DNA from: Ideonella sp.
GTDB taxonomy: Bacteria > Pseudomonadota > Gammaproteobacteria > Burkholderiales > Burkholderiaceae_C
Length of the DNA: 64,000 nt
Direction of reading: 5' to 3'
NCBI GenBank assembly: GCA_015075545.1
Contig: JABTUC010000005.1
Span: 248,001-312,000 of the forward strand
In this document: one piece after another, positions 1 to 9,567 of the stretch
Position numbering within the stretch: the stretch's first letter is position 1
How the letters are laid out: each line of letters begins with the position of its first letter
The notes under the pieces: generated by a model
Databases searched by the model: none
Told to the model about the DNA's origin: nothing
The model's input: the letters and a program-made list of their open reading frames with translations, nothing else
Program-made: the position numbers and the translations under genes

Positions 1-1
1 G

Positions 2-724
2 GCCAAGGCGCTCGAGACGCTGGACGCGCCGGAGGAGTTGTCGTGGCGCGAGTGGACTGCCGCCGCGCAGCGCGACTACCGCGCCAACCTCGAACCGACC
101 CCGGTGTCGCCGCTCGACCTCGCGCAGGTGATGAAGACCGTGCAGCGCCTGGCGCCGCCCGATACCGTGTACACCAACGGCGCGGGCAACTTCTCGGGCT
201 GGCTGCACCGCTACGTGCAGTACCCCGGGTTGCAGCACCACGGGCGCACGCAACTGGCGCCGACCTCGGGCGCGATGGGCTACGGCGTGCCGGCGGCGAT
301 CGCCGCGTCGCTGCTGCAGCCGCAGCGCACGGTGATCGGCGTCGCCGGAGACGGCGACTTCCTGATGACCGGGCAGGAGTTGGCCACGGCCACCGGGTAC
401 GGCGCAGGGCGCGGGCCAGGCAAGCTGATCGTGATCGTGGTCGACAATGGCAGCTACGGCACGATCCGCATGCACCAGGAGCGCGAGTACCCCGCGCGCA
501 TCAGCGGCACCGAGTTGTTCAACCCGAATTTCGCGCAGCTCGCGCAGGCCTACGGCTGGCAGGCGGCGCGCGTCGAGCGCAACGAGCAGTTCGAGCCCGC
601 GTTCGCGCAGGCGCTGCAGGCGCAGCGGCCGACGCTGCTGCACCTGAAGCTCGACACCGACGTCATCACGACGCGCACGACGCTGTCTGCGATCCGCCAG
701 CAGGCGCGACAGCGCCAGGGCTGA
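2..724 (+). CDS. Thiamine pyrophosphate-dependent enzyme, C-terminal part (5' cut by window)
   Basis: This is the C-terminal third of a TPP-dependent decarboxylase or synthase of the acetolactate synthase/benzoylformate decarboxylase type. The reading frame is open from base 2, so the start lies outside the window. The TPP/Mg2+ motif is visible as GDGDF, followed about 26 residues later by VDNGSYGT (the GDG...DN signature). The segment before it, ending in TSGAMGYGVPAAIAA, is the usual entry to the TPP-binding domain. The true substrate cannot be told from this fragment, because specificity depends on the missing N-terminal and central domains. It is followed by rraA about 100 bases downstream on the same strand, with no obvious metabolic link. 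Confidence 0.85.
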   Translation, partial: AKALETLDAPEELSWREWTAAAQRDYRANLEPTPVSPLDLAQVMKTVQRLAPPDTVYTNGAGNFSGWLHRYVQYPGLQHHGRTQLAPTSGAMGYGVPAAIAASLLQPQRTVIGVAGDGDFLMTGQELATATGYGAGRGPGKLIVIVVDNGSYGTIRMHQEREYPARISGTELFNPNFAQLAQAYGWQAARVERNEQFEPAFAQALQAQRPTLLHLKLDTDVITTRTTLSAIRQQARQRQG

Positions 725-826
725 GGCGCGCGCCGTCGATCGGGTTCGTGCCTGCTCGCAGCAGGCGAGCGGGGCGCGGGCGACGCGGCCTATGATCGCC
801 CGATCAACTTTGACGGCCCCTTGCAC

Positions 827-1321
827 ATGAACCCGCTCTCGACCTGCGACCTGTGCGACGAACACCGCCACGATGCGGGCGAACGCCTTCGCGTGCTACC
901 GCCGATCTTCCGCGACTTCGGTGCTCGGGTGCGCTTCCACGGCAGCGTCGCCACGCTGCAGTGCTACGAAGACAACACGTCGGTGCGCGAGGCGGTGCAG
1001 TCGCCGGGGCAGGGGCGCGTGCTGGTGGTCGACGGCGGTGGCTCGCTACGGCGCGCGCTGCTCGGCGGCAATCTGGCCGCCGCGGCCGAGAAGAACGGCT
1101 GGGCCGGCGTGGTGATCCACGGTGCGGTGCGCGATGCCGAGGAGTTGTCGCGCTGCCAGATCGGCATCCGCGCGCTCGCGGCGATGCCGCTGGCGACCGA
1201 GAAGCGTCATGCGGGCCTGGTCGACGTGCCGGTCCAGATCCAGGGCGTGTGGGTGCGCCCCGGCGATTCGCTGGTCGCCGACGAAGACGGCATCGTCGTG
1301 ATGGCTGCCGCAGCGCGTTGA
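827..1321 (+). CDS. rraA: RraA-family protein, ribonuclease E activity regulator type
   Basis: A 164-residue RraA-fold protein. It opens with the STCDLCD segment and carries VLPPIFRDFG, VLVVDGGGSLRRALLGGN and GWAGVVIHGAVRD, the typical order for RraA regulators that bind and inhibit RNase E. The fold is shared with class II HMG/CHA aldolases, which need a D-x20-R-D metal and substrate motif. Here the Arg-Asp pair is present (R102, D103), but residue 81 is Gly instead of Asp, so aldolase activity is unlikely. That is inference from the family rule. ATG 827 is preferred to the upstream TTG at 821 because proteins of this family begin close to the STCDLCD segment. Confidence 0.85.
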   Translation: MNPLSTCDLCDEHRHDAGERLRVLPPIFRDFGARVRFHGSVATLQCYEDNTSVREAVQSPGQGRVLVVDGGGSLRRALLGGNLAAAAEKNGWAGVVIHGAVRDAEELSRCQIGIRALAAMPLATEKRHAGLVDVPVQIQGVWVRPGDSLVADEDGIVVMAAAAR

Positions 1322-1362
1322 AGCGTGGCCGTCGAATGCACCCCGGTAGAATCGGATGCCAT

Positions 1363-1439
1363 CGGGGTGTAGCGCAGCCTGGTAGCGCAACTGCTTTGGG
1401 AGCAGTGGGTCGGACGTTCGAATCGTCTCACCCCGACCA
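1363..1439 (+). tRNA. tRNA-Pro (anticodon TGG)
   Basis: A 77-nt cloverleaf with the 3' CCA encoded. The acceptor arms CGGGGTG and CACCCCG pair perfectly. The D arm contains AGCGCAGCCTGGTAGCGC, the anticodon stem CTGCT/AGCAG encloses a TTGGG-centred loop with anticodon TGG, and the T loop is TTCGAAT. It lies between rraA and the Bug-family protein, whose ATG is only 6 bases downstream of the tRNA. Confidence 0.96.
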
Positions 1440-1445
1440 TCACGG

Positions 1446-2435
1446 ATGAAGCCATGCGAGTTGCGCTTGCCGTCACGAAGGCGCTCGCTCGCCGCGGCTT
1501 GCGGTCTGATCCTGGCCGGCCTGGCGCGTGCGCAGGCTTCGTATCCGAGCCGTCCCATCACGTTGATCGTGCCGTTCGGCCCGGGCGGCATCGCCGACCT
1601 GACCGCGCGCGCGGTCGCGCGCGAGATGAGCGCCTCGCTCGGCCAGCCTATCGTCATCGACAACCGGCCGAGCGCCGGGGCGATCGTCGGTGCCACTGCG
1701 GTGGCTCGCGCCGCGCCCGACGGCTACACGGTGCTGCTGCTCAGCAACGCCAATGCGGTCAGCGCGGGCCTGTTCCGCAAGCTGCCGTTCGACGTGCAGC
1801 GCGATCTTGCGCCGGTCACGACGCTCGGCTTCTTCGATCTCGCGCTCGTCGTGGCCCAGGGCTCGCGCTGGCGTAGCGTGGGTGATCTGCTGGCACAGGC
1901 GCGGCAGCAGCCGGGCAAGCTGAGCGTCGGCACCATCAGCCGAGGCAGCACGCAGAACCTGGCCGCCGAGCTCTTCAAGGCGATGGCGCGGATCGACATC
2001 GTGATCGTGCCGTACAAGGGCACGCCGGCGGTGACCACCGCGTTGCGCAGCGGCGAGATCGACCTCGCGTTCGAGATCCTGGGCCCGATGCTGCCGCAGA
2101 TCCAGGCCGGCGTGGTGCGCGCGCTGGCGGTTGCGTCCGACAAGCGCTTCGCCGGCCTGCCGACGGTGCCGACCGTACAAGAGTCGGGTCTGCAGGGCTA
2201 CACGGTGGCGTCGTGGAACGCGCTGGCGGTGCCGGCACGCGCGCCGGGCCTCGCCATCGAGCGCCTGCAGCGCGCCGCCGCCGAGGCGCTGGCGCTGCCC
2301 GCGCTGCGCAGCCAGTTGCAGGAATTGGGCGTGCGCACTCAGGCCGGTACGCCGCAGCAGTTGCGGCAACTGCTGGCCAGCGAGATCGAGCGCTGGTCGC
2401 GCGTGATCGAGTCGGCCGGGATCGAGCGGCAGTAG
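1446..2435 (+). CDS. Bug-family (TctC-like) periplasmic solute-binding protein
   Basis: A 329-residue extracytoplasmic binding protein of the tripartite tricarboxylate transporter (Bug/TctC) family, which binds small carboxylates or aromatic acids in the periplasm. The N-terminus has an RRRS segment, then a hydrophobic stretch ending in ARAQA (likely cleavage near residue 31). Family landmarks are YPSRPITLIVPFGPGG just after cleavage, an IDNRPSAG loop, and PDGYTVLLLSNA. The length is typical. No TctA/TctB membrane genes lie near it, so it is an orphan binding protein, as is common in Burkholderiales. It may serve the aromatic-acid cluster downstream (inference from position). Confidence 0.92.
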   Translation: MKPCELRLPSRRRSLAAACGLILAGLARAQASYPSRPITLIVPFGPGGIADLTARAVAREMSASLGQPIVIDNRPSAGAIVGATAVARAAPDGYTVLLLSNANAVSAGLFRKLPFDVQRDLAPVTTLGFFDLALVVAQGSRWRSVGDLLAQARQQPGKLSVGTISRGSTQNLAAELFKAMARIDIVIVPYKGTPAVTTALRSGEIDLAFEILGPMLPQIQAGVVRALAVASDKRFAGLPTVPTVQESGLQGYTVASWNALAVPARAPGLAIERLQRAAAEALALPALRSQLQELGVRTQAGTPQQLRQLLASEIERWSRVIESAGIERQ

Positions 2436-2541
2436 GCGAGGGCGTGAGCGGCGGGGTGGCCAATGGCCACGCGATCGGGCTCGCGAGCGCAAAACACGCA
2501 CAATCCGGCTCGAACGCACGCCTTCCGGCCGCGACGACTGC

Positions 2542-3228
2542 ATGAGCCAACGCATCACCGGCATTTCATCGATGGCCACGCGCGCCCTGCTGGCCGACCT
2601 GGCTCGAGCCTGCGAGCAGCAGACCGGCATCGCGGTCGCGATCGAGTCGGTCGGTGGCGTCGACGCGGCCAGGCGGGTCGAGGCTGGCGAGCGCTTCGAT
2701 GCGGTCTTCCTGGCCTCCGACGCAATCGATCGCCTGATCGCCTCGGGGCACGTGGCCGGCCCGCGCATCGACCTGGTGCGTTCGCCGGTGGCGATTGCCG
2801 TGCGGGCGGGCGCGGCGCGGCCCGACGTGAGTACCGAGTCCGCGCTGAAGGCCGCAGTGCTCGCCGCACGCCGGATCAGCCATTCCACCGGCCCGAGCGG
2901 GGTGCATCTGCGCAGGCTTTTCGAGCGCTGGGGCATCGCGGCCGCGATCGCGCCACGCCTCGTGCAGGCGCCGCCCGGCGTGCCGGTGGGCTCGCTGGTG
3001 GCGCGCGGCGAGGTCGATCTGGGCTTTCAGCAGCTCAGCGAGTTGATGAGCCTGCCCGGCATCGACGTCGTCGGCGGCCTGCCGGGCGATGCGCAGTTCA
3101 TCACCACGTTCTCCGCCGGCGTGTGCGCGCAGTCGGCGCAAGCCGATGCCACGCGAGCGGTAGTCGCATTCATGACCTCGCCGTCCACCGCCGAGTGCAA
3201 GCGGCGCCACGGCATGGAACCGGCCTGA
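2542..3228 (+). CDS. ModA-like substrate-binding-fold protein without signal peptide
   Basis: A 228-residue protein with the type 2 periplasmic-binding fold of the molybdate-binding protein ModA. Visible features are FDAVFLASDAIDRLI, the SPVAIAVRAG segment before the second lobe, GPSGVHLRRLFERWG, and GEVDLGFQQLSEL near the end. There is no signal peptide: residues 1-25 are MSQRITGISS followed by a polar helix, so it is probably cytoplasmic. ModA-like proteins of this kind recur in aromatic degradation clusters, but their role is not established. It lies 12 bases before the LigJ gene on the same strand, so it is probably co-transcribed. It could be an intracellular ligand-binding protein or an enzyme; I cannot assign a substrate. 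Confidence 0.75.
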   Translation: MSQRITGISSMATRALLADLARACEQQTGIAVAIESVGGVDAARRVEAGERFDAVFLASDAIDRLIASGHVAGPRIDLVRSPVAIAVRAGAARPDVSTESALKAAVLAARRISHSTGPSGVHLRRLFERWGIAAAIAPRLVQAPPGVPVGSLVARGEVDLGFQQLSELMSLPGIDVVGGLPGDAQFITTFSAGVCAQSAQADATRAVVAFMTSPSTAECKRRHGMEPA

Positions 3229-3240
3229 AGGAATCTGCCC

Positions 3241-4266
3241 ATGATCATCGACTGCCACGGTCACTACACCACCGCGCCCAAGGCGCTCGAGAACTGGCGC
3301 AACGCGCAGATCGCGGGCATCAAGGATCCCGCGGTGGCGCCGAAACCGAGCGAGCTGAAGATCTCCGACGACGAACTGCGCGAGTCGATCGAGGCCAACC
3401 AGCTCAAGCTGATGAAGCAGCGCGGCTCCGACCTCACGATCTTCAGCCCACGCGCCAGCTTCATGGCGCACCACATCGGCGACTTCCAGGTCTCGAGCAC
3501 CTGGGCCGCGATCTGCAACGAGCTTTGCTTCCGCGTGTCGCGGCTCTTTCCGGAGCACTTCATCCCCGCGGCGATGCTGCCGCAAAGCCCCGGCGTCGAC
3601 CCCAAGACCTGCATCCCCGAGCTGGTGAAGTGCGTCGAGCAGTACGGCAACGTCGGCCTCAACCTGAACCCCGACCCGTCGGGCGGCCACTGGACCAGCC
3701 CGCCGCTCACCGACAGGCACTGGTACCCGATCTACGAGAAGATGGTCGAGTACGGCGTGCCGGCGATGATCCACGTCAGCACGAGCTGCAACGCGTGCTT
3801 CCACACCACCGGCGCGCACTACATCAACGCCGACACCACCGCGGTGATGCAGCTGATCCAGGGCGACCTGTTCAAGGACTTTCCGACGCTGAAGTTCATC
3901 ATCCCGCACGGCGGCGGCGCGGCGCCGTACCACTGGGGCCGCTACCGCGGGCTGGCGCAAGAGCTCAAGAAGCCGCTGCTGAAGGACCACCTGCTGAACA
4001 ACGTCTTCTTCGACACCTGCGTCTACCACCAGCCGGGCATCGATCTGCTGACGCGCGTGATCCCGATCGACAACGTGCTGTTCGCCAGCGAGATGATCGG
4101 CGCGGTGCGCGGCGTCGACCCGGAAACCGGCTTCAACTACGACGACACCAAACGCTACGTCGAGGCCGCCGCGCTCACGCCCGAGCAGCGCTTCAAGATC
4201 TACGAGGGCAACGCGCGGCGCGTGTTCTCGCGGCTCGACGCCGCGCTGAAGAAGAAGGGGAAGTGA
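3241..4266 (+). CDS. pmdE: 4-Oxalomesaconate hydratase (LigJ/PmdE, amidohydrolase superfamily)
   Basis: A 341-residue amidohydrolase-family hydratase. It adds water to 4-oxalomesaconate to give 4-carboxy-4-hydroxy-2-oxoadipate in the protocatechuate 4,5-cleavage pathway. The N-terminal metal motif DCHGHYT gives His6 and His8. A further His lies in MIHVSTS near residue 178, and Glu in FASEMIG near residue 284, matching the zinc ligands known for LigJ. The length equals characterised LigJ proteins. The next gene, the aldolase that uses its product, starts one base after the stop. Confidence 0.95.
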   Translation: MIIDCHGHYTTAPKALENWRNAQIAGIKDPAVAPKPSELKISDDELRESIEANQLKLMKQRGSDLTIFSPRASFMAHHIGDFQVSSTWAAICNELCFRVSRLFPEHFIPAAMLPQSPGVDPKTCIPELVKCVEQYGNVGLNLNPDPSGGHWTSPPLTDRHWYPIYEKMVEYGVPAMIHVSTSCNACFHTTGAHYINADTTAVMQLIQGDLFKDFPTLKFIIPHGGGAAPYHWGRYRGLAQELKKPLLKDHLLNNVFFDTCVYHQPGIDLLTRVIPIDNVLFASEMIGAVRGVDPETGFNYDDTKRYVEAAALTPEQRFKIYEGNARRVFSRLDAALKKKGK

Positions 4267-4267
4267 G

Positions 4268-4951
4268 ATGTACGAGCTGGGCATCGTCAAGCGCAACATC
4301 GAGCGCGCCGAGCGTTCGGCGGTCGATCGCCTCGCGCCGTTCGGCGTGGCCACGGTGCACGAGGCGCAAGGCCGCGTCGGGCTGATGCAGCCCTACCTGC
4401 GGCCGATCTACCCCGGCGCGCAGATCGCCGGCCCCGCGGTCACGGTGCTGCTGCAGCCGGGCGACAACTGGATGCTGCACGTCGCGGCCGAGCAGATCCG
4501 CGAGGGCGACATCGTGGTCGCCGCCTGCACAGCCGACAACACCGACGGCTTCTTCGGCGACCTGCTGGCCACCAGCTTTCGCGCGCGCGGCGCGCGCGGC
4601 CTGGTGATCGACGGCGGCGTGCGCGACGTGTTGGTGCTCACCAAGATGGGCTTCCCGGTGTGGAGCAAGGCGGTGAGCGCCAAGGGCACGGTCAAGGCGA
4701 CGCTCGGCTCGGTAAACATCCCGCTGGTGTGTGCCGGCGCACTGGTGCACCCGGGCGACGCCATCGTCGCCGACGACGACGGCGTGGTGGTGGTACCTGC
4801 GGCAACTGCCGCCAAGGTGGCCGACGCGGCGGCGGCGCGCGAGGCCAACGAGGGCGACAAGCGAGCCAAGCTGGCCGCCGGCGTGCTGGGCCTCGACATG
4901 TACAAGATGCGCGAGCCGCTGCAGAAGGCGGGCCTGAAGTACATCGACTAG
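4268..4951 (+). CDS. pmdF: 4-Carboxy-4-hydroxy-2-oxoadipate aldolase (LigK/PmdF)
   Basis: A 227-residue class II pyruvate aldolase of the RraA/HMG-aldolase fold. It splits 4-carboxy-4-hydroxy-2-oxoadipate into pyruvate and oxaloacetate, the last step of the 4,5-cleavage pathway. The metal/substrate motif D-x20-R-D is intact: Asp98, Arg119, Asp120. Other landmarks are [25 protein letters not shown] and [16 protein letters not shown]. Compared with the RraA gene at 827, it keeps the catalytic Asp and has the C-terminal extension usual for LigK/GalC proteins. It starts one base after the hydratase stop. Confidence 0.95.
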   Translation: MYELGIVKRNIERAERSAVDRLAPFGVATVHEAQGRVGLMQPYLRPIYPGAQIAGPAVTVLLQPGDNWMLHVAAEQIREGDIVVAACTADNTDGFFGDLLATSFRARGARGLVIDGGVRDVLVLTKMGFPVWSKAVSAKGTVKATLGSVNIPLVCAGALVHPGDAIVADDDGVVVVPAATAAKVADAAAAREANEGDKRAKLAAGVLGLDMYKMREPLQKAGLKYID

Positions 4952-4962
4952 GAGCGGCCGTC

Positions 4963-5892
4963 ATGCGCATCGCTCTCATCGGCTACGGCGAGGTCGGCCG
5001 CATCCTCGCCGAAGACCTGCGTGCGCGCGGCGAAACGCTGGCCGCGTTCGACCTGAAACTGGCAGGTGTCGCTGGTGATTCGTTGCGCGGGCACGCCAGC
5101 GAGCACGGCGTGACGCTGGCCGATTCGCACGCCGCCGCGGTGCGCGATGCCGAACTGATCGTTTCGGCCGTCACCGCGAGCCAGGCGGTGCCGGTGGCTC
5201 AGGCCAGCGCACCGGGGCTGGCGCGCGGCAGCTTCTTCCTCGACTTCAACTCAGCGTCTCCCGGGGCCAAGACGCGCGCGGCGCAGATCGTCGATGCCGC
5301 CGGCGCACGCTACGTCGAAGCGGCGGTCATGACCTCGGTGCCGCCGTATCGCATCAAGGTGCCGTTGCTGCTCGGTGGCCCTCACGCGAAGGCGCTCGGG
5401 CCGCTGCTCGCGGACCTCGGCTTCGTGGCCGAGGTGGCCAGCGAGAAGCTCGGCGTCGCCTCGGCCACCAAGATGTGTCGCAGCGTGATGATCAAGGGGT
5501 TGGAGGCGATGCTGATCGAGAGCTTCACCACTGCGCGCCACTACGGCGTCGAGGATGCGGTGCTCGCTTCGCTGAAGGAGACTTTCCCTGGTATCGACTG
5601 GGAGCAGCAGGGCGCCTACTTCTTCCAGCGCGTGATCGAGCACGGCCGGCGGCGCAGCGAAGAGGTGCGCGAGGTGGCGGTGACCGTGCGCGAAGCCGGG
5701 CTCGAGCCCTGGAGCGCCGCCGGCACGGCCGAGCGCCAGCGCTGGATGGCCGATCTGGCCGACGCCGGCGTGTTCGGCGCGAAGGGCCAGCCTGGTTTCG
5801 CGCGCAGTGCCGACTGGCGCGCCGAGGCCGATCGCATCCTGGCGCACTTGCGAGCGCAGCCGCTGCCGGCTGCACGCGAGGCGAAGACATGA
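4963..5892 (+). CDS. NAD(P)-dependent beta-hydroxyacid dehydrogenase-like protein with DUF1932 domain
   Basis: A 309-residue oxidoreductase. Residues 1-160 form a Rossmann domain with MRIALIGYGEVGR (GxGxxG at 7-12). The second half is the all-helical DUF1932 domain, including ATKMCRSVMIKGLEAMLIES, which places the usual catalytic Lys of 6-phosphogluconate/3-hydroxyisobutyrate-type dehydrogenases. A start at ATG 4963 follows GGAG and sits 11 bases after the aldolase stop. Its stop overlaps the ATG of the next gene (ATGA). It is embedded between pathway genes but matches no established step of protocatechuate 4,5-cleavage, so its substrate is unknown. A role on a 2-hydroxy or 2-oxo polycarboxylate side product is possible (inference). 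Confidence 0.85.
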   Translation: MRIALIGYGEVGRILAEDLRARGETLAAFDLKLAGVAGDSLRGHASEHGVTLADSHAAAVRDAELIVSAVTASQAVPVAQASAPGLARGSFFLDFNSASPGAKTRAAQIVDAAGARYVEAAVMTSVPPYRIKVPLLLGGPHAKALGPLLADLGFVAEVASEKLGVASATKMCRSVMIKGLEAMLIESFTTARHYGVEDAVLASLKETFPGIDWEQQGAYFFQRVIEHGRRRSEEVREVAVTVREAGLEPWSAAGTAERQRWMADLADAGVFGAKGQPGFARSADWRAEADRILAHLRAQPLPAAREAKT

Positions 5893-6824
5893 AGTTCGAG
5901 AAGACCCCCGGCTGGCTCGACTGGTACGACAACCCGAGCAAGCCTCGCTTCGAGCTGCCGGCAGGCAGCGTGGATGCGCACTGCCACGTCTTCGGCCCGG
6001 GCGATCAGTTCCCGTACGCGCCCGAGCGCAAATACACGCCGTGCGATGCCGGCAAGCAGCAGCTGTTCGCGCTGCGTGATCACCTCGGCTTCGCGCGCAA
6101 CGTGGTCGTGCAGGCCACCTGCCACGGCGCCGACAACCGCGCGATGGCCGATGCCTGCCGCAGCTCCGGCGGCAAGGCGCGCGGCGTGGCCACCGTGCGG
6201 CGCAGCGTCGGCGACGCCGAGCTGCAGGAGCTGCACGCAGCCGGCGTGCGTGGCGTGCGCTTCAATTTCGTCAAGCGGCTGGTCGACTTCACGCCGAAGG
6301 ACGAGCTGATGGAGATCGCCGGCCGCATCGAGGCGCTGGGCTGGCACGTCGTCGTCTACTTCGAGGCGCAGGATCTGCACGAGCTGTGGAGCTTTTTCAC
6401 CGCGCTGCCGACCACCGTGGTGGTCGACCACATGGGCCGGCCCGACGTACGCAAGCCGATCGACGGGCCCGAGTTCGCGCTGTTCATGAAGTTCATGCGC
6501 GAGCACCGCAACGTGTGGAGCAAGGTGAGCTGCCCCGAGCGGCTGTCGTTCGGCGGGCCGCCGGCGCTCGATGGCCAGCGCGATGCCTACCGCGACGTGG
6601 TGCCGTTCGCGCGCCGCGTCGTCGAGACTTTCCCAGACCGGGTGCTCTGGGGCACCGACTGGCCGCACCCGAACCTGAAAGACCACATGCCCGACGACGG
6701 GCTGCTGGTGGATTTCATCCCGCGCATCGCGACGACCGCCGAGCTGCAGCGCAAGCTGCTGGTCGACAACCCGATGCGGCTGTACTGGCCCGAGGAGCGT
6801 GGCGGCATTGCCGGACAACCCTGA
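5889..6824 (+). CDS. pmdD: 2-Pyrone-4,6-dicarboxylate lactonase (LigI/PmdD)
   Basis: A 311-residue amidohydrolase-superfamily lactonase. It hydrolyses 2-pyrone-4,6-dicarboxylate to 4-oxalomesaconate. VDAHCHVFGPG supplies His31 and His33, the same numbering as characterised LigI. VVVDHMGRPD lies in the middle, and LWGTDWPHPN near residue 255 carries the general-base Asp. LigI enzymes work without a metal. The ATG overlaps the previous stop (ATGA at 5889-5892), showing tight translational coupling. ATG 5889 fits the family N-terminus; the longer upstream frame is the antiparallel reading of the dehydrogenase gene. Confidence 0.95.
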   Translation: MKFEKTPGWLDWYDNPSKPRFELPAGSVDAHCHVFGPGDQFPYAPERKYTPCDAGKQQLFALRDHLGFARNVVVQATCHGADNRAMADACRSSGGKARGVATVRRSVGDAELQELHAAGVRGVRFNFVKRLVDFTPKDELMEIAGRIEALGWHVVVYFEAQDLHELWSFFTALPTTVVVDHMGRPDVRKPIDGPEFALFMKFMREHRNVWSKVSCPERLSFGGPPALDGQRDAYRDVVPFARRVVETFPDRVLWGTDWPHPNLKDHMPDDGLLVDFIPRIATTAELQRKLLVDNPMRLYWPEERGGIAGQP

Positions 6825-6841
6825 GGTATTCGAGGATCGAG

Positions 6842-8141
<1,300 letters not shown>

Positions 8142-8142
8142 C

Positions 8143-9090
8143 GTGACGATCCACGTGGCATTGGCCGGTGCCGGCGCATTCGGCATCAAGCATCTCGATG
8201 CGATGAAGAACATCGCCGACGTGAAGGTGGTCTCGGTGGTCGGTCGCGACCTCGCCAAGACCAAGGAGGTGGCCGAAAAGTACGGCATCGCGCACGTGGC
8301 CACCGACCTCGCCGACAGCCTGAGGCTGAAGACGCTGGACGCGGTGATCCTCGCCACGCCCACGCAGATGCACGCGGCCCAGTCGATGGCCTGCCTCGAG
8401 GCAGGCAAGCACGTGCAGGTGGAGATCCCGCTGTGCGACAAGCTGGCCGACGGCCAGGCGGTGGTGGCGCTGCAGAAGCGCAGCGGCAAGGTGGCGATGT
8501 GCGGCCACACGCGGCGCTTCAACCCGAGCCACCAGTGGGTGCGCAAGCGCATCGTGGCCGGCGAGTTCAACATCCAGCAGATGGACGTGCAGACATACTT
8601 CTTCCGCCGCACCAACATGAATGCCCTGGGCCAGCCGCGCAGCTGGACCGACCACCTGCTGTGGCACCACGCCGCGCACACGGTGGACCTGTTCGCCTAC
8701 CAGGCGCGCTCGCCGGTGGTGAAGGCCAACGCGGTGCAAGGCCCGATCCATCCGGTGCTCGGCATCGCGATGGACATGAGCATCCAGCTCAAGGCGGCCA
8801 ACGACGCGATCTGCACGCTGAGCCTGAGCTTCAACAACGAAGGGCCGCTGGGAACCTTCTTCCGCTACATCGGCGACACCGGCACCTACATCGCGCGCTA
8901 CGACGACCTTTTCAACGGCAAGGACGAGAAGATCGACGTCTCGAAGGTCGACGTGTCGACCAACGGCATCGAGCTGCAGGATCGCGAGTTCTTCGCCGCC
9001 ATCCGCGAGGGCAGGGAGCCCAACGCGAGCGTGGCGCAGGTGCTGCCGTGCTACGAGGTGCTGCACCAGCTGGAGCAGCAACTGCGGTAG
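8143..9090 (+). CDS. pmdC: 4-Carboxy-2-hydroxymuconate-6-semialdehyde dehydrogenase (LigC/PmdC)
   Basis: A 315-residue Gfo/Idh/MocA-type dehydrogenase. It oxidises the hemiacetal of the ring-cleavage product with NAD(P)+ to 2-pyrone-4,6-dicarboxylate, the substrate of PmdD. The Rossmann motif AGAGAFG lies at residues 8-14. VEIPLCDKLADGQ replaces the EKP motif common in the wider family, and GHTRRFNPSHQWVRKR is in the expected place. The GTG at 8143 is the start: it follows GGAG by eight bases and matches the family N-terminus, while the upstream frame overlaps pmdB. Confidence 0.94.
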   Translation: MTIHVALAGAGAFGIKHLDAMKNIADVKVVSVVGRDLAKTKEVAEKYGIAHVATDLADSLRLKTLDAVILATPTQMHAAQSMACLEAGKHVQVEIPLCDKLADGQAVVALQKRSGKVAMCGHTRRFNPSHQWVRKRIVAGEFNIQQMDVQTYFFRRTNMNALGQPRSWTDHLLWHHAAHTVDLFAYQARSPVVKANAVQGPIHPVLGIAMDMSIQLKAANDAICTLSLSFNNEGPLGTFFRYIGDTGTYIARYDDLFNGKDEKIDVSKVDVSTNGIELQDREFFAAIREGREPNASVAQVLPCYEVLHQLEQQLR

Positions 9091-9217
9091 TTGCCGCGGC
9101 GTGGCCGGCTTGCTCGCCCGCGCCGATCCCGCGCCCGTTTGACCCAAGGCAAACGCCTGATCGGCGAATGCTGGCAAGGTGGCCAGCATCGCACGGATCA
9201 CGCATGAAGAGGCTGCC

Positions 9218-9562
9218 ATGAGCGAGCGCGTCGAAATCCCGGGCACCACCTTGTTCGATGGCGCGCAGGCCAGGAAAGGCTACGCGCTGAACAGGATGTG
9301 CTATTCGTTCAACGACGCCGCCAACCGCAAAGCGTTCGTGGCCGACGAGGACGCCTACTGCACCCGCTTCGGCCTCAACCCGCAGCAGCGCGAAGCCATC
9401 CGCGAACGCAACGTGCTGAAGTTGATCGCCGCCGGCGGCAACGTGTACTACCTGGCCAAGTTCGCCGGCATCTTCGGCCTCGACGTGCAGGATCTCGGCG
9501 CGCAGCAGACGGGTACCACCAAGGACGAATTCAAGGCGCGGCTCGTCGCCGCGCGGGGTTGA
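9218..9562 (+). CDS. Second LigA-type extradiol dioxygenase small subunit
   Basis: A 114-residue LigA-domain protein, paralogous to PmdA. It shares PGTTLFDGAQARKGYALNRM and IAAGGNVYYLAKF but lacks the long C-terminal tail, ending soon after KDEFKARLVAARG. It is separated from pmdC by 127 bases that hold no other gene, so it may have its own promoter. It pairs with the LigB-like gene 5 bases downstream. The substrate is not evident; protocatechuate, gallate or a methoxylated analogue are the family options. Confidence 0.88.
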   Translation: MSERVEIPGTTLFDGAQARKGYALNRMCYSFNDAANRKAFVADEDAYCTRFGLNPQQREAIRERNVLKLIAAGGNVYYLAKFAGIFGLDVQDLGAQQTGTTKDEFKARLVAARG

Positions 9563-9567
9563 ACGGC

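Noticed and set aside
1363-1439. Considered tRNA-Pro as an island insertion site
   Set aside because: No integrase, repeat of the tRNA end or foreign-looking genes lie next to it.
2566-4353. Long open frame on the - strand (about 595 codons) opposite the ModA-like and pmdE genes
   Set aside because: Antisense shadow in very GC-rich DNA. Arg/His/Val-rich, low-complexity translation, while the + strand frames show clear family motifs.
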